From Neolentinus lepideus HHB14362 ss-1 (lineage: Eukaryota > Basidiomycota > Agaricomycetes > Gloeophyllales > Gloeophyllaceae), in contig KV425605.1 of the NCBI GenBank assembly GCA_001632425.1, positions 127,822 through 191,821 of the forward strand: a stretch of 64,000 nucleotides of DNA. Reading direction: 5' to 3'. The notes beneath the pieces are model-generated. The model saw only the letters and a list, made by a program, of their open reading frames with translations, had not been told where the DNA came from and ran no database searches. Position 1 is the stretch's first letter. Each line of letters begins with the position of its first letter. Positions 36,455 through 46,731 of the stretch are shown here, one piece after another. Made by a program: the position numbers and the translations under genes.

Positions 36455-36800
36455 TTCCGGGTTCTGCATCTTCTCGTCCGTCGCTTCAAGGCGAATAAAG
36501 CCGGGCGGCCTATCGCGCATGCCTGTGTCAGTCCTCGCGGTAAACCGCAGTGCTGCGCCTCTTTGGGGAGGGGAAGGGCGTGAGTAGCTTCGACCACTGC
36601 TAGATGATCCGAAACCGACAGGATCTTCGTAGTAGAATTCGGAGCAGCGAGAGATAAACGCGACCATACTGACGTTAGCAAGAAGGAAAGAACGATTGTT
36701 CTCCTTCCTAGGCGTGAGTTGGAAATTTGGAATTGAGATGTTGAAGGCGGACGGTCTGCTCCAAGTTCTCCCCTCCCGGCGAGAAATAATCGGGGTGAGG
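36455..36800 (-). pseudogene. Relic of an unidentified gene, 3' piece
   Basis: On the minus strand the sequence reads through LTPRKENNRSFLLANVSMV, then AFISRCSEFYYEDPVGFGSS, and ends near EKMQNPE. It is clearly homologous at DNA level, in reverse orientation, to about 50822-51108 (for example CACGCCTAGGAAGGAGA and CCTCTAGCAGTGGTC-type blocks). The latter copy has frameshifts. No function is recognised. It lies about 400 bases downstream of BCS1-B. Confidence 0.55.
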
Positions 36801-36827
36801 GACCGCAAGTAGGAGGGGTCGGCGGCC

Positions 36828-37136
36828 GTGCGGCTTGGAGTTCGTGATAGGCTTGTGTCACGCGCGGCGCTGGGGATCGTCTACGTGGACTACGATGGCT
36901 CAGGCGCGCAAACTGTCTTCCGTCGCTCGGTCAACCCGACGGACAGCAATGTCAAAAAGATTTCGGATAGCTTGGCGGCGCTTGAGGCAGCTGAGACGAA
37001 GGACAATTTGTCTGGCGTGCATGACTATGCGTCGAATGAGGCGGATAAGTACCTGGCGTACCCGGAGCTGATGAAGACGCTGGCGGAGTATGTGAGAAAG
37101 GAGCTGGTGCACCTGGGGAGGCTGAGCGATGGATAG
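36828..37136 (+). other. Unassigned open frame of about 100 codons
   Basis: The frame contains AALGIVYVDYDGSGAQTVF and an acidic helical stretch ending KELVHLGRLSDG. There is no ATG near its beginning (it opens with GTG) and no partner exon was found. It may be the 3' exon of a broken gene. Family unknown. Confidence 0.3.
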
Positions 37137-37408
37137 GTTCTGGGTACGATGAAGCCGGGACACTTTATGGAAGTATAACAGAAGGACAGCCGGTTTGTAA
37201 TTCCAAAGCTTCACTCTTGCAGATAATCTCAATATTGTGGCCCATGGCTAGTACTGGCACGCCACAACAAACCAAGCTGGCCTGCCTGAGCCGAGGCTGA
37301 CGCGTCAACATATACAAACAACACGCGGACCTGATCGATGAGGTCATCGCGTCCAGTGGCTGGCGGCGGGTGGCATACGCGCTGGTTCGAGCCGCTGCCC
37401 TGTCGCAT

Positions 37409-37415
37409 TATAAAA
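37409..37415 (+). promoter_or_regulatory. TATA box at the head of the pyrimidine-rich locus
   Basis: TATAAAA occurs in a GC-rich setting (CGCATTATAAAAGGCGG), followed within 60 bases by a pyrimidine-rich putative start region (TTTCTTCTCTTCCACC). A GTATGT splice-donor-like site follows an ATG at about 37578-37592. This is what a transcribed RNA polymerase II unit looks like, although no conserved protein follows. Confidence 0.5.
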
Positions 37416-37639
37416 GGCGGCCTTCCACTGCCCAACCGACATTAGCTCCTTTCTTCTCTTCCACCACAGCAGCTCCTTACCTCCCTCCCTTGATGCTTGC
37501 AAACGCATTGTATCTCGACATATTACTACCTTCCATTGCTACTCGACGCCTTCTTCCACACTCGAGATCAGCTCACATGGCACCAAGGTATGTCCTCGTA
37601 AACGAAAACCACCTTCCTCCGCTGATGAGTTTGCTTTAT

Positions 37640-40218
37640 GCAACAGGTCGATTGCTGACAGATCGTTTATTGGTAGGTCGTTCTCTAGCACATTGGTCTC
37701 TCTTCGTCTGGTCTGGCAAGAGGTCGCGCATTCTCTGGTTTCACCCCTTGGTCTAGCAAGTGGACGATTCTTTCTCTCTTCGGCCTCCATTGCTCTTCGA
37801 TGATAACATCCTCATCCACGCGTCAAGGTAAACTTCATCGCTGCTGTCCTTGAGCAGCCCATCATTAACATATTACAAATTTAAAACCCTCGTTCTCCGT
37901 CCTTTTCAAAAGCCTCAAGTTTCTTCTTTTTTTCATGTTCCTCAAGATCTCTTTCCCTCAAGTTATCCGTAAACCCTCCTCTCCATCTTTTCTGCGCCCT
38001 CTCCCAATTCGACACCACCCATTTCATCCACCCGCCTCCATCCTCCGCACTTTCCCAATTTCCTTCTCCCATCTTCTATACTTCCATCCATCCCTCTCCT
38101 CTCATACTCTTCACTCTCCACTCTGCTCTCACACTGTCCTCCTCCCTTAACTTCCATCTTGCCTCACTCCGTCTCCCCACTATATCTCCCGCTCTCCTCC
38201 CTCGACATCCATATTCCATCATCCCATGATTTCTCCTCTCCTCTTCCTATCGCACCTCGCCCCCTACCCTGACCTTCTCCCTAATCTCACATATCTCCCA
38301 TCCGCTCCTCTCCTTGTATCTCTTCCGCCGCCGACTCTGTTCGTCTCTGCTCCTTGTCTCTTCCCTCCCTCGTCTGTCTTCCCTTCTATCTCTCGTTCCC
38401 TATCTCCAGTTCTCTGTGTTGCTTCCTCTGTCCTCTATCTCTTGGTCTTGCAACAGGTCGATCTCTGGCTCGCTCATTTTCGCGCTCAAGATTCGATCTC
38501 GGCATCTCAAGTCATCTCAAGATACAGCTATTTCTCAAGATGCCGACATTCCTCAAGATGACAACTGCTTAACACACCGGCATTCACCAGGACTCCAACT
38601 CCTCAAGCTCTCCGCATTTCGCCTTTTAAGCTTCTTCGACATCCATTACTTCTTGAGTTCCAGTCCTCCATTTTTCAGCCTTGACTTCGACCATCAATCA
38701 CTGTTCTTCAGCCCTCCGTCCCCCACCTTCTTTGTTCTGTCCCTCCCTTCCACCCCGTTATTTCCAGTCGCATACTCATTCTATCCGCATTCCGCTCCTC
38801 TTCCTTCAATTTCCATCTTTCGCCCTCCATATTCCTATCTATTCTCACTGCCCTATCCTGTCGTCCACCTCAGCCGCCTCTACTCTGTCATCCTCCGTCA
38901 CCTCCCATCTTCCAGCCGCCCTCCGTATCTCTATCCTTCATCCTGACCACTAACCCCCCCCCTCCCCTCCAAACATCACTCCCCAGCTCCCCCGCTTCCT
39001 CGCCCCAAGCTCCCCCCCTCCCCTGCTCCCTGCTCCCCCTGTCCCCCTGTCCCCTTGATCTCTTTCTCTTATCCATCATCCTGCGTCCTTCCTCTCCATT
39101 ATCCGTCTTTTCCTCTCAATCCTTCGCTGCCGATTTCCTAGTCTCCACGTCCCTTTCTCTGTCCTTTGCCCTCAGTCTCCCGTCAACCTCTGGATCCCAC
39201 ATTCGACCCTGCTTTCTCCTTTTCGCATCAAGATAAGTATTAGCATCGTTTCTATTTCACTTGTATTGACTGCCCCCACAGCCCAGACTCCACCTGGCGC
39301 GCAGAAACTGGTGAGCACTTCTCCCTGTACCATCACCATATCCAGCACTCATAGGCCTATACGTCGCGGTGTTCTGCCCAAGCCTTCCGCAGCGCAACTT
39401 AGACTGCCAAGATATTGTCAAGGTATCTTTAATCTATTAGGTCAGGCAATTGTACATCATTGACATGTCATGGATCTCTCGCGCGAGGTCGCCCTCTGGG
39501 CTCATTATTCCTTGGTTCTCTGGATTTCGGGTCTTGCAATGGGTCGGCTCTGGTCTCATATCTTGTGTCTTGAACTATGGCATGTCGGCCGCTGTCGTTC
39601 TTTTGTCTTTGTTCTTCGTAGTTTATTCTGTGCACACCCTTTGCCGCCGTTCCCTCTTCCCTACGCCACTTCAACCGCAGTTTCATGCCCCTCACACTAA
39701 GGTAACTTTTATCATGGTTCACTTTGTCGTTGCTGGTTACCGAAATCTCTCTTCGCTAAATAGACCTCACGCAAGCGGTCCCTTCTTAGTTCGTCATTAT
39801 ATGTACCCGTCCTTGCTTCCCCGTCTTCCTCGCTCTACTTTTACTTCGCTTTTGGTCTGTGCCCTCGTTCCTTTGGTCTTGCAATAGGTCGCCTTTCTTA
39901 TCAGTCTAACAACCTCAAGAAGTCGCCCGTCTGTTTTTGGTCTCGGCCACCTGCTCTTTCCCTTGTGTCTAGGAAATGGTCGGTCTCAACTCTCTGTCTT
40001 CTGCCCATTGTTCTTTGTCTCCGTTCGTCGTTCTGTTGTCTGTCGCACGTCTCGTGTCATATCGATTCTACATCGTGTATCTGGTCTAGCAAGTGGTCGT
40101 CCTCCGATCTCCGTCCACCGGCCCTTGTCGTTCTGTGTTGTGCTCAGGTCTTGCGTTAGGTCGATCTCCGGCCCACGACGTTTCCCCTAGTCTAGCGGTA
40201 GCTCGTTTTTTGGTCTTG
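37640..40218 (+). repeat. Array of a degenerate motif, consensus GGTCTWGCAANNGGTCG
   Basis: Recognisable copies lie at about 37710, 37749, 38443, 39529, 39874, 39965, 40083, 40146 and 40190. Weaker ones are at 37640, 37668 and 39482. The best copies read GGTCTAGCAAGTGGTCG and GGTCTTGCAACAGGTCG. Most are preceded by TT or CT and followed by pyrimidine-rich TCTC-type sequence. Spacing is irregular (40 bp to over 1 kb), so this is not a simple tandem repeat. All clear copies point the same way. No match was noticed elsewhere in the window. Confidence 0.6.
37860..39240 (+). other. Strongly pyrimidine-rich, G-poor tract
   Basis: For about 1.4 kb the plus strand is overwhelmingly C and T, with long CTCC, TTCC and CCCT runs (densest 37900-38450 and 38680-39110). 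Frames of up to 210 codons here are low-complexity Ser/Pro/Leu and read open on both strands only because of composition. Such polypurine/polypyrimidine DNA can adopt triplex forms. It lies inside the motif-bearing locus. Confidence 0.75.
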
Positions 40219-40702
40219 TCCTTGTCCCCATCAAGCTCTAGCCTAAGCTCTATGTAGTGCCGGAATCTGACATTGTTGCGGACTCTCGATCAGAACTTAT
40301 GGATATACAAAGTAAGATCGTCGTTTTCCTGCTAGCTTGCGTCTTGTGCTCTCTTTGACTCGTTTGAATACCGTCAGTTCTCAGTTGATGACGTCTATAG
40401 CTTGCGTCGTCTTTCGATATGCGGATCTTCGAGTCGCTGAATGGAGTTGAAATGGATCAAGACTAGCCGTCTATTTGCTCGTTTGCAATGATCCGAAATT
40501 ACAAATACAATATCGTTGGGCTTGCGGGAGAGGCGGTTGATCTTACCAAGTCAACAAACCAAAGGACTTGCTCATGAGAGCACGCTGATATAATACTGAA
40601 AGTTTCTTCACTCAATAACCCGAATCCGTGGCACGTTTCATCTATATCGTTCATTATCATTCACTCCTTTACCTGAAGGCATATCGCAGCAGAACTTGAA
40701 GT

Positions 40703-41285
40703 GCATTCTCGTTCTCAGCGCAGGCGAGCTCGAAACCTCCGTCTTGGTCGCTCTGGCGAGAGAGTGAGAAATGCAACTCCTGGGGCCTGAAAGGATCCGA
40801 CATGAGGAAAAGGCTATACTATACGACAGTCGCCAGTCTGCACCGGTCGGAGATCGTCAGTGTGAACGTCGGCGATGCGAGTTCAGACGAGTTGGCAGGC
40901 GTCTCCAGGGAGTGGGATGTTGTGGTCAGCTGTACGGGCTTCGCGACAGGGCGGACGCAGGTTGAGCTCGCCAAGCCGGTCTTGCAGGCAGGAATGAAGA
41001 TGAGCAGCTGGAGGGGGCGGGATATGTTCAGAACGCGGAAGGTGACGGGGTGGATCATTGTTAGTATGGGAGTGTATACGAGTTTTCATCTCAGATTTGT
41101 TGCGAGCAGGGGTGAGGATGTTGGGAGGATGGGAGAATACGGTGACGGTGACGGCGGAGGTAGCATTCGACGCGTCAATCCTGGATAGCGTCGCATATAC
41201 AGCGAGAAGGACGATTAGTTATGGCAACCTAGTGTATTTGGTGGAAAACGAGGTTGAGGGAAGAGCGACCCTGGCGCCATAGAAC
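40703..41285 (+). pseudogene. NmrA/isoflavone-reductase-like NAD(P)-binding protein, dead copy
   Basis: Three frames together resemble one enzyme of the atypical short-chain reductase family. First is LVLSAGELETSVLVALARE (altered Rossmann glycine motif), ending in a stop. Then comes IVSVNVGDASSDELAG followed by VVVSCTGFATGRTQVELAK. After a frameshift, KVTGWIIVSMGVYTSF and VRMLGGWENTVTVTAEV follow, then YTARRTISYGNLVYLVE. Intact relatives reduce small aromatic or quinone-like substrates or act as NADP sensors. Here stops and frame changes break it at about 40768, 41000 and 41110. No intact parent lies in the window. Confidence 0.65.
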
Positions 41286-41734
41286 CAAGTCTCTGGCATT
41301 AAGCATGCTTCAAATTGGGCATCCCTGTTTCGGTTTGTTATCGGACGATAGCCTTCGCGGACAGCAATCAATGCTGAGAACTGGAGGCGATAAGTATAGC
41401 TTGATCAACCTACGCTGATCGGGGCTTGCGATCGACGTGACGGTGAGCGTAAGGGCTCTCCAGGGCGGCTGCACTGTCTCCTTATCTCGGGCCTCTCTGA
41501 AACGCATTCCGCGGATAGCACTCCTGACTCGAAGGCGATGATCCGTGTCAATGTCAAGGTTCAGAACGTTCAGCTGCGGCCCGTTAATGTAGAATCATCG
41601 GAAGAAAAATTGCCGTTCGCCTGGATTCGCGGCGCTAAAGCGCTAAAACCACGTGGAGGCGATGATTGGTAGGAAATTGACTTACCGTGCTTCTTCTTCG
41701 TTCCTCATCTGATTGCATTGCCCGGCGTTGTTTA

Positions 41735-42180
41735 GGGCCTGTTCGGAAAACCTCATGGGTTTGGGGTGGGGTTGCCCTTTAAGGAAATTTGTGGCGTTTC
41801 GAGCCCATTGGTGCGGCCCGAGCCCAAGCCAGCCCAGCTCAGCGTTCAGTGATGCACCGGGTTGGGCTCACAGCCGTGACGACCGCGCTCAGCACGACTT
41901 CCGTTGGGTGCTGGTGCTTGGCTCGCATATACCAGGCTGCTCCTGGCTTCTGTAGTCAAACAATATATACTTCTGGTATTAAAAATTAGCTTGATGATTT
42001 TTCTGGGCTGCCATAGGACTGTATTTGTGGTGCTCAAGTCTCAAGAGCAAATTTACTAGGTGTAACAGGATGTGACTAATCGTGAGAGTCTCGCGCCACC
42101 GGGCCTCGCGCGACTGCTGGGGTGGGCTTGTTTGGCAAGCCCAGCCCAGCCCAACCCAACCCGCGTCGCCGAACAGGCCC
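41735..42180. mobile_element. Tourist/PIF-Harbinger-like MITE, 446 bp
   Basis: The ends are GGGCCTGTTCGG (41735-41746) and its exact complement CCGAACAGGCCC (42169-42180), followed by imperfect inverted GGGTTGGG/GGGCTTGCC-type sequence. It interrupts sequence that is continuous in the first BCS1 copy: the left flank ends GTTTA and the right flank resumes TTCGAGACGAC, against GTTTAGAGATGAC in the empty site. This implies a 3-bp TTA duplication with one copy now TTC. The end sequence and 3-bp TTA target fit PIF/Harbinger. No coding capacity. Confidence 0.75.
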
Positions 42181-42520
42181 TTCGAGACGACTTTACATAT
42201 GCCCATCGGTCACCAAGCCCTCGTGAGACGAAGTTGCAGGATTAATGCCAGACCCTTTTCCGCCATCCCCAACAAAAGAACGCTATTTGATCTCGATCAC
42301 TAACTACGACCTGTGTTGTGCTGTACGAGGACAACAGCTATTGTTAGAGAGAACTGCCCAATTCGCCAAGTGGCTCAGTTTCATAGCATTAGTACTGTAT
42401 GAGGTGATTCCTTTCAGGGCATAGACGGCACCGATGCAAAGTGCTAGCTAGAGGACTGACTGGTGTGATATTTAAGCGTGAACAAAGTCGGCTTGAGACA
42501 CCCATCACCCCCCACTGAGT

Positions 42521-44220
42521 ATGAACGGCTCACTTCCAGATCTACTTGTCGTGCTCGGTTTATCAGCCATGGACATTGATTCAAATGCCACAAGTTTCCA
42601 TCAAAACATGAACTCATCTAATGCCACATCCACATCAGTATCCCCCTTTCCATCCATCCCTATCTCCGGTTTCTTCGCCTCCCTTCTCTCTATACCCGGT
42701 CTCTTAGACTACGCCAAGCTTCTCCTAATGGGTACTGTCATCCCCTTCCTCCAACAAACCTTCGCTTGGGCACAAACCCGCGCCGCGTCCATCCTCTTCC
42801 TCACTGCCTGCTTCCAAGAGGACGACCCTGCATTCCACTGGATGATGGTATGGCTCGCGCAGCACCCGGCGTGGCGCCGCGCGCGCGACGTCGAGGTCAG
42901 CACGCGTACCGTGCCTGATAGCTCGTCCGCGCGGTATTGCTTCGATGACGATGACGCAGACGCTAGCTCGCGCAAGTTCTCATACCTCCCTTCGCCAAAA
43001 AACCAGCACTGGATGTGGTACAAGGGACGGTATGTGAGCGTCTGCCGCTCGAAGGAAAGCACCGGCTATTTCGGCCGCCAGGAGGAGACGCTCGTCATTC
43101 GCATCCTCACCTGGGATCACGCGTTGCTCAACGAGGTCTTGCGTGAGGCGCGCGCGACGTACAAGTCTGCGCAGAGCGGACAGATCGGCATCTACGCTTC
43201 CGACGGGAATAACGACTGGCGTCATATTGCGTCGCGTCCTAAACGCTCCCTAAAATCGATTGTCCTCGAACCTGGAGTAAAAGAAGACTTGCTCGAGGAT
43301 GCGCAGGAGTTTCTGGAAAGCAAGGAGTGGTATAATGATCGTGGGATCCCGTTCCGNNNNNNNNNNNNNNNNNNNNNNNNNNNNNNNNNNNNNNNNNNNN
43401 NNNNNNNNNNNNNNNNNNNNNNNNNNNNNNNNNNNNNNNNNNNNNNNNNNNNNNNNNNNNNNNNNNNNNNNNNNNNNNNNNNNNNNNNNNNNNNNNNNNN
43501 NNNNNNNNNNNNNNNNNNNNNNNNNNNNNNNNNNNNNNNNNNNNNNNNNNNNNNNNNNNNNNNNNNNNNNNNNNNNNNNNNNNNNNNNNNNNNNNNNNNN
43601 NNNNNNNNNNNNNNNNNNNNNNNNNNNNNNNNNNNNNNNNNNNNNNNNNNNNNNNNNNNNNNNNNNNNNNNNNNNNNNNNNNNNNNNNNNNNNNNNNNNN
43701 NNNNNNNNNNNNNNNNNNNNNNNNNNNNNNNNNNNNNNNNNNNNNNNNNNNNNNNNNNNNNNNNNNNNNNNNNNNNNNNNNNNNNNNNNNNNNNNNNNNN
43801 NNNNNNNNNNNNNNNNNNNNNNNNNNNNNNNNNNNNNNNNNNNNNNNNNNNNNNNNNNNNNNNNNNNNNNNNNNNNNNNNNNNNNNNNNNNNNNNNNNNN
43901 NNNNNNNNNNNNNNNNNNNNNNNNNNNNNNNNNNNNNNNNNNNNNNNNNNNNNNNNNNNNNNNNNNNNNNNNNNNNNNNNNNNNNNNNNNNNNNNNNNNN
44001 NNNNNNNNNNNNNNNNNNNNNNNNNNNNNNNNNNNNNNNNNNNNNNNNNNNNNNNNNNNNNNNNNNNNNNNNNNNNNNNNNGAGAGAGCATTCGATGGCG
44101 AGCTTGCAGGGGTATTTGATGCAGTACAAGACGAAACCGCACGATGCTTCGGCGAATGTTGCGCAGTGGGTGCAGCAAGAACGGGAGAATAGAGGAAAGA
44201 AGGAGACGTCGGGTTCATGA
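42521..44220 (+). CDS. BCS1-like AAA ATPase, intronless copy with assembly gap (BCS1-C)
   Basis: The ATG at 42521 (MNGSLPDLLVVLGLS) opens a frame nearly identical to BCS1-B, including DWMMVWLAQHPAWRRARDVE, written here with HWMM for DWMM. It runs as far as EWYNDRGIPF, where an N run starts. After the gap, [15 protein letters not shown] and the C-terminus resume and stop at 44218-44220. Wal­ker A, Walker B and sensor are all hidden in the gap, so activity cannot be judged. With the gap taken at face value the two halves are out of frame, which most likely reflects a wrong gap length. The promoter is separated from upstream duplicated sequence by the MITE. Confidence 0.7.
43357..44081. other. 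Assembly gap (725 Ns)
   Basis: The gap lies within the AAA domain of BCS1-C. The corresponding interval of BCS1-B (35215-35919) is 705 bases, so the gap is probably an estimate. Flanks on both sides are almost identical to BCS1-B, a setting where assemblers fail. Confidence 0.95.
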
Positions 44221-44424
44221 TTTGATGGAGGGATGATTTAGACAATTAGGATGACATGTACACCGTGTGGATACCCACTTGAACTCACGTTGTATTTCGC
44301 GTATGCCGGTCACAACTCGAAGCATCGACAGTGTCATCAGTAGTGTGTCTGGCACGGAGATACCCATCCACAGGAGTCAATATTACCTCATGCTCTCTGA
44401 ATCCTCCGTATCTGCTAGCATCAG

Positions 44425-44560
44425 TGTTTAGAGTGAGAAACTTGCGTTCGCGAGATTGGAACGTATGAACGGCCAAGAATTGATTATACATGTTGTTCCC
44501 AAGTTTGTGCCGTACCGTGTGCGCCGCCTCCTGAAATCTGGGCTGAACGAGGCTCGTAAG
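44425..44560 (-). pseudogene. Relic of an unidentified gene, 5' piece
   Basis: The minus strand reads LTSLVQPRFQEAAHTVRHKL, then NNMYNQFLAVHTFQSRERKF. DNA blocks such as ACGAGCCTCGTTCAGCCCAG and TTCGCGAACGCA match 50678-50800 on the plus strand, where they directly precede the sequence matching 36455-36800. The two pieces here are therefore the halves of one ancestral sequence, now 7.6 kb apart. Function unknown. Confidence 0.5.
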
Positions 44561-44797
44561 CAAGCGTTGATCAGTCCGATATTCCTCCGCCAGGGAGAGG
44601 CCTCGCACTTTTCGTGGATTATACGGTACACAAATGTCCAGACGAGCCCATAGTGGCTGGCCCACGACACGTTCCTGCCACGTGATATACTTCTCAGGAT
44701 CACGTCCTCGCTTGACATCACCGATTTGGATCTCGATAGCAGGAAGTATATAGGAGGGCCATGTAACGCTCCAGAGCTCATCGAACGTTCACCATCG

Positions 44798-46731
44798 ATG
44801 GCTCCCCAAATCAAAGACGTGCCCACAAAGCCTTACGACGGCCAGAAGCCTGGCACGTCTGGTCTGCGCAAACGGTGAGCAAGGAGATTGATACGGACTC
44901 TACGAGGAAATTGAATGATAGTGCTTGATGGACAGCGTTAAGATATTCCAGCAGGAGGTACGAATTTACGCGTTTGCTCTGGCACAAGCATTATATTGAT
45001 CTCATATGTCAAGCATTACACCGAAAACTTCGTCCAATCCATCTTAGACTCGATTACTGCGAAGGGTGCAAGCCTTGTGATCGGTGGTGACGGTCGGTTC
45101 CTCGTCAAAGAAACCGTCCAGACTATCCTTCGCATTGCCGCTGCTAACGGTGTCGCTAAGCTGATTATCGGTCGTGATGGTATCCTCTCCACCCCTGCTG
45201 CCTCCAATGTGATCCGGAAATACAAGGCGGACGGTGGTATCCTGCTCACCGCGTCCCACAATCCTGGTGGACCCAACAATGATTTCGGTATCAAATATAA
45301 TGTCAGCAATGGTGGCCCCGCCCCCGAGAATGTGACGAACAAGATCTTCGAGAAGACCAAGACGATCAGCAGCTACAAGGTTGTTGAGGGTGAGAAGGAT
45401 CTCGACCTGAACACGCTCGGGGACAAGGAGTTCGCAGGGATGAAGGTGCAGATCATCGACTCAGTTACGGACTACGTCAAAATGCTGCAAGAAATCTTCG
45501 ACTTTGACCTGATCAAGTCCTTCCTCACTTCCCGCGCCCCCGAATTCAAAGTACTCTTCGACGGCTTGCACGGTGTCACTGGCCCGTACGGCAAGGCAAT
45601 TCTTGTCGAGACGCTCGGCCTTCCCGCGTCGGTCGTGCAGAACGCTGTGCCCCTCCCTGACTTTGGTGGAGGACACCCCGACCCCAACCTGACCTACGCC
45701 AAGTCGCTTGTCGACAAGGTCGAGAAGGAGAACATCCAGTTCGGTGCTGCAAGCGATGGTGACGGTGATCGCAACATGATCTACGGCAAGGGCGCGTTCG
45801 TCACGCCCAGCGACTCTGTCGCGATCATCGCTGACTGGGCGGACCGGATCCCGTATTTCAAGAAGGGCGGCGTCAAGGGCCTCGCCCGGAGTATGCCCAC
45901 CAGCGCGGCGATCGACCTTGTTGCGAAGAAAAAGGGCGTCGAGTGCTTTGAGGTACCGACTGGTGAGTACGCAGATCGTCAGTGCAAGAGATGGCAGCTT
46001 AGTGACCGGGCGTTGACAGGCTGGAAGTTCTTCGGTAATTTAATGGACGCCGGAAGGTTGTCCATTTGCGGTGAGGAGTCGTTCGGTACCGGATCCGACC
46101 ACATTCGGGAGAAGGATGGTGTATGGGCTATTGTCGGTGAGTACTGATATCACTCGACGGATCAATGTGTGATAATGACATCGCGTTCTCTGTAGCGTGG
46201 CTTAACATCCTCGCTGCTGCGAACAGGGAATCCCCCAACGAACTCATCGGCATCAAGGAGATCCTGCAGAAGCACTACAAAGTCTACGGGCGCAACTTCT
46301 TCTCGCGGTACGACTACGAGGAGGTGCCCTCCGAGGGAGCGAACGAGATGGTCGACGCCCTGAACAAGCAGATCACCTCCAAGTCGCTCGTCGGCTCCAA
46401 GTTCGCGAGCAAGTCGACGGGGAGCGCGTTCGTCGTGTCGGAGGCGTACAACTTTGACTACACGGACCCGATCGACAAGAGCGTGAGCAAGAACCAGGGC
46501 CAGGTCGTGCGCTTCGAGGACGGCAGCCGCGTTGTCTGGCGCCTCAGCGGGACGGGCAGCCACGGCGCGACGGTGCGGATGTACGTCGAGCGCTATGTGG
46601 AGCCGGGCAAGGGCGACGCGGAGCTGTTCCGGGATACCAGCGAGGGGTTGAAGGGTTTGATTGAGGTTGCGCTGGAGATTAGCAAGCTCAAGGAGTACTT
46701 GAAGAGGGAGGAGCCTACTGTCATCACATAA
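44798..46731 (+). CDS. PGM2: Phosphoglucomutase
   Basis: Exons are 44798-44874, 44936-44957, 45014-45962, 46020-46136 and 46196-46731, giving 566 residues, the normal length. It interconverts glucose-1-phosphate and glucose-6-phosphate in the cytosol, linking glycolysis to trehalose, glycogen and cell-wall UDP-glucose. N-terminal [14 protein letters not shown] is the first phosphate-contact motif. The phosphorylated serine is at about residue 114 in [10 protein letters not shown]. The metal loop is [10 protein letters not shown], the sugar-binding loop [18 protein letters not shown], and the C-terminal phosphate-binding loop [15 protein letters not shown]. The second exon is only 22 nt. No defects were seen. 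Confidence 0.96.

Larger units (their letters stand above)
41631..44378 (+). repeat. Second copy of the BCS1-carrying direct duplication
   Basis: This aligns with 33925-36215 from GGCGCTAAAGCGCTAAAACC onward, is interrupted by the MITE at 41735-42180 and an N run at 43357-44081, and continues through about 155 bases of 3' flank. Divergence in non-coding parts is visible but moderate. Confidence 0.8.

Noticed and set aside
38226..38953. Long Ser/Pro/Leu-rich frames in the pyrimidine-rich tract
   Set aside because: Overlapping frames are all open because stop codons are rare in C/T-rich DNA; none has protein-like composition.
37640..40218. Reading the repeated motif as tRNA-like A/B boxes
   Set aside because: Parts resemble TRGCNNAGNGG and GGTTCGA, but spacing and bases do not fit, and no cloverleaf can be formed around any copy.
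43222..44245. Several open frames of about 300 codons on both strands across 43.2-44.2 kb
   Set aside because: They consist mainly of Ns translated as unknown residues.
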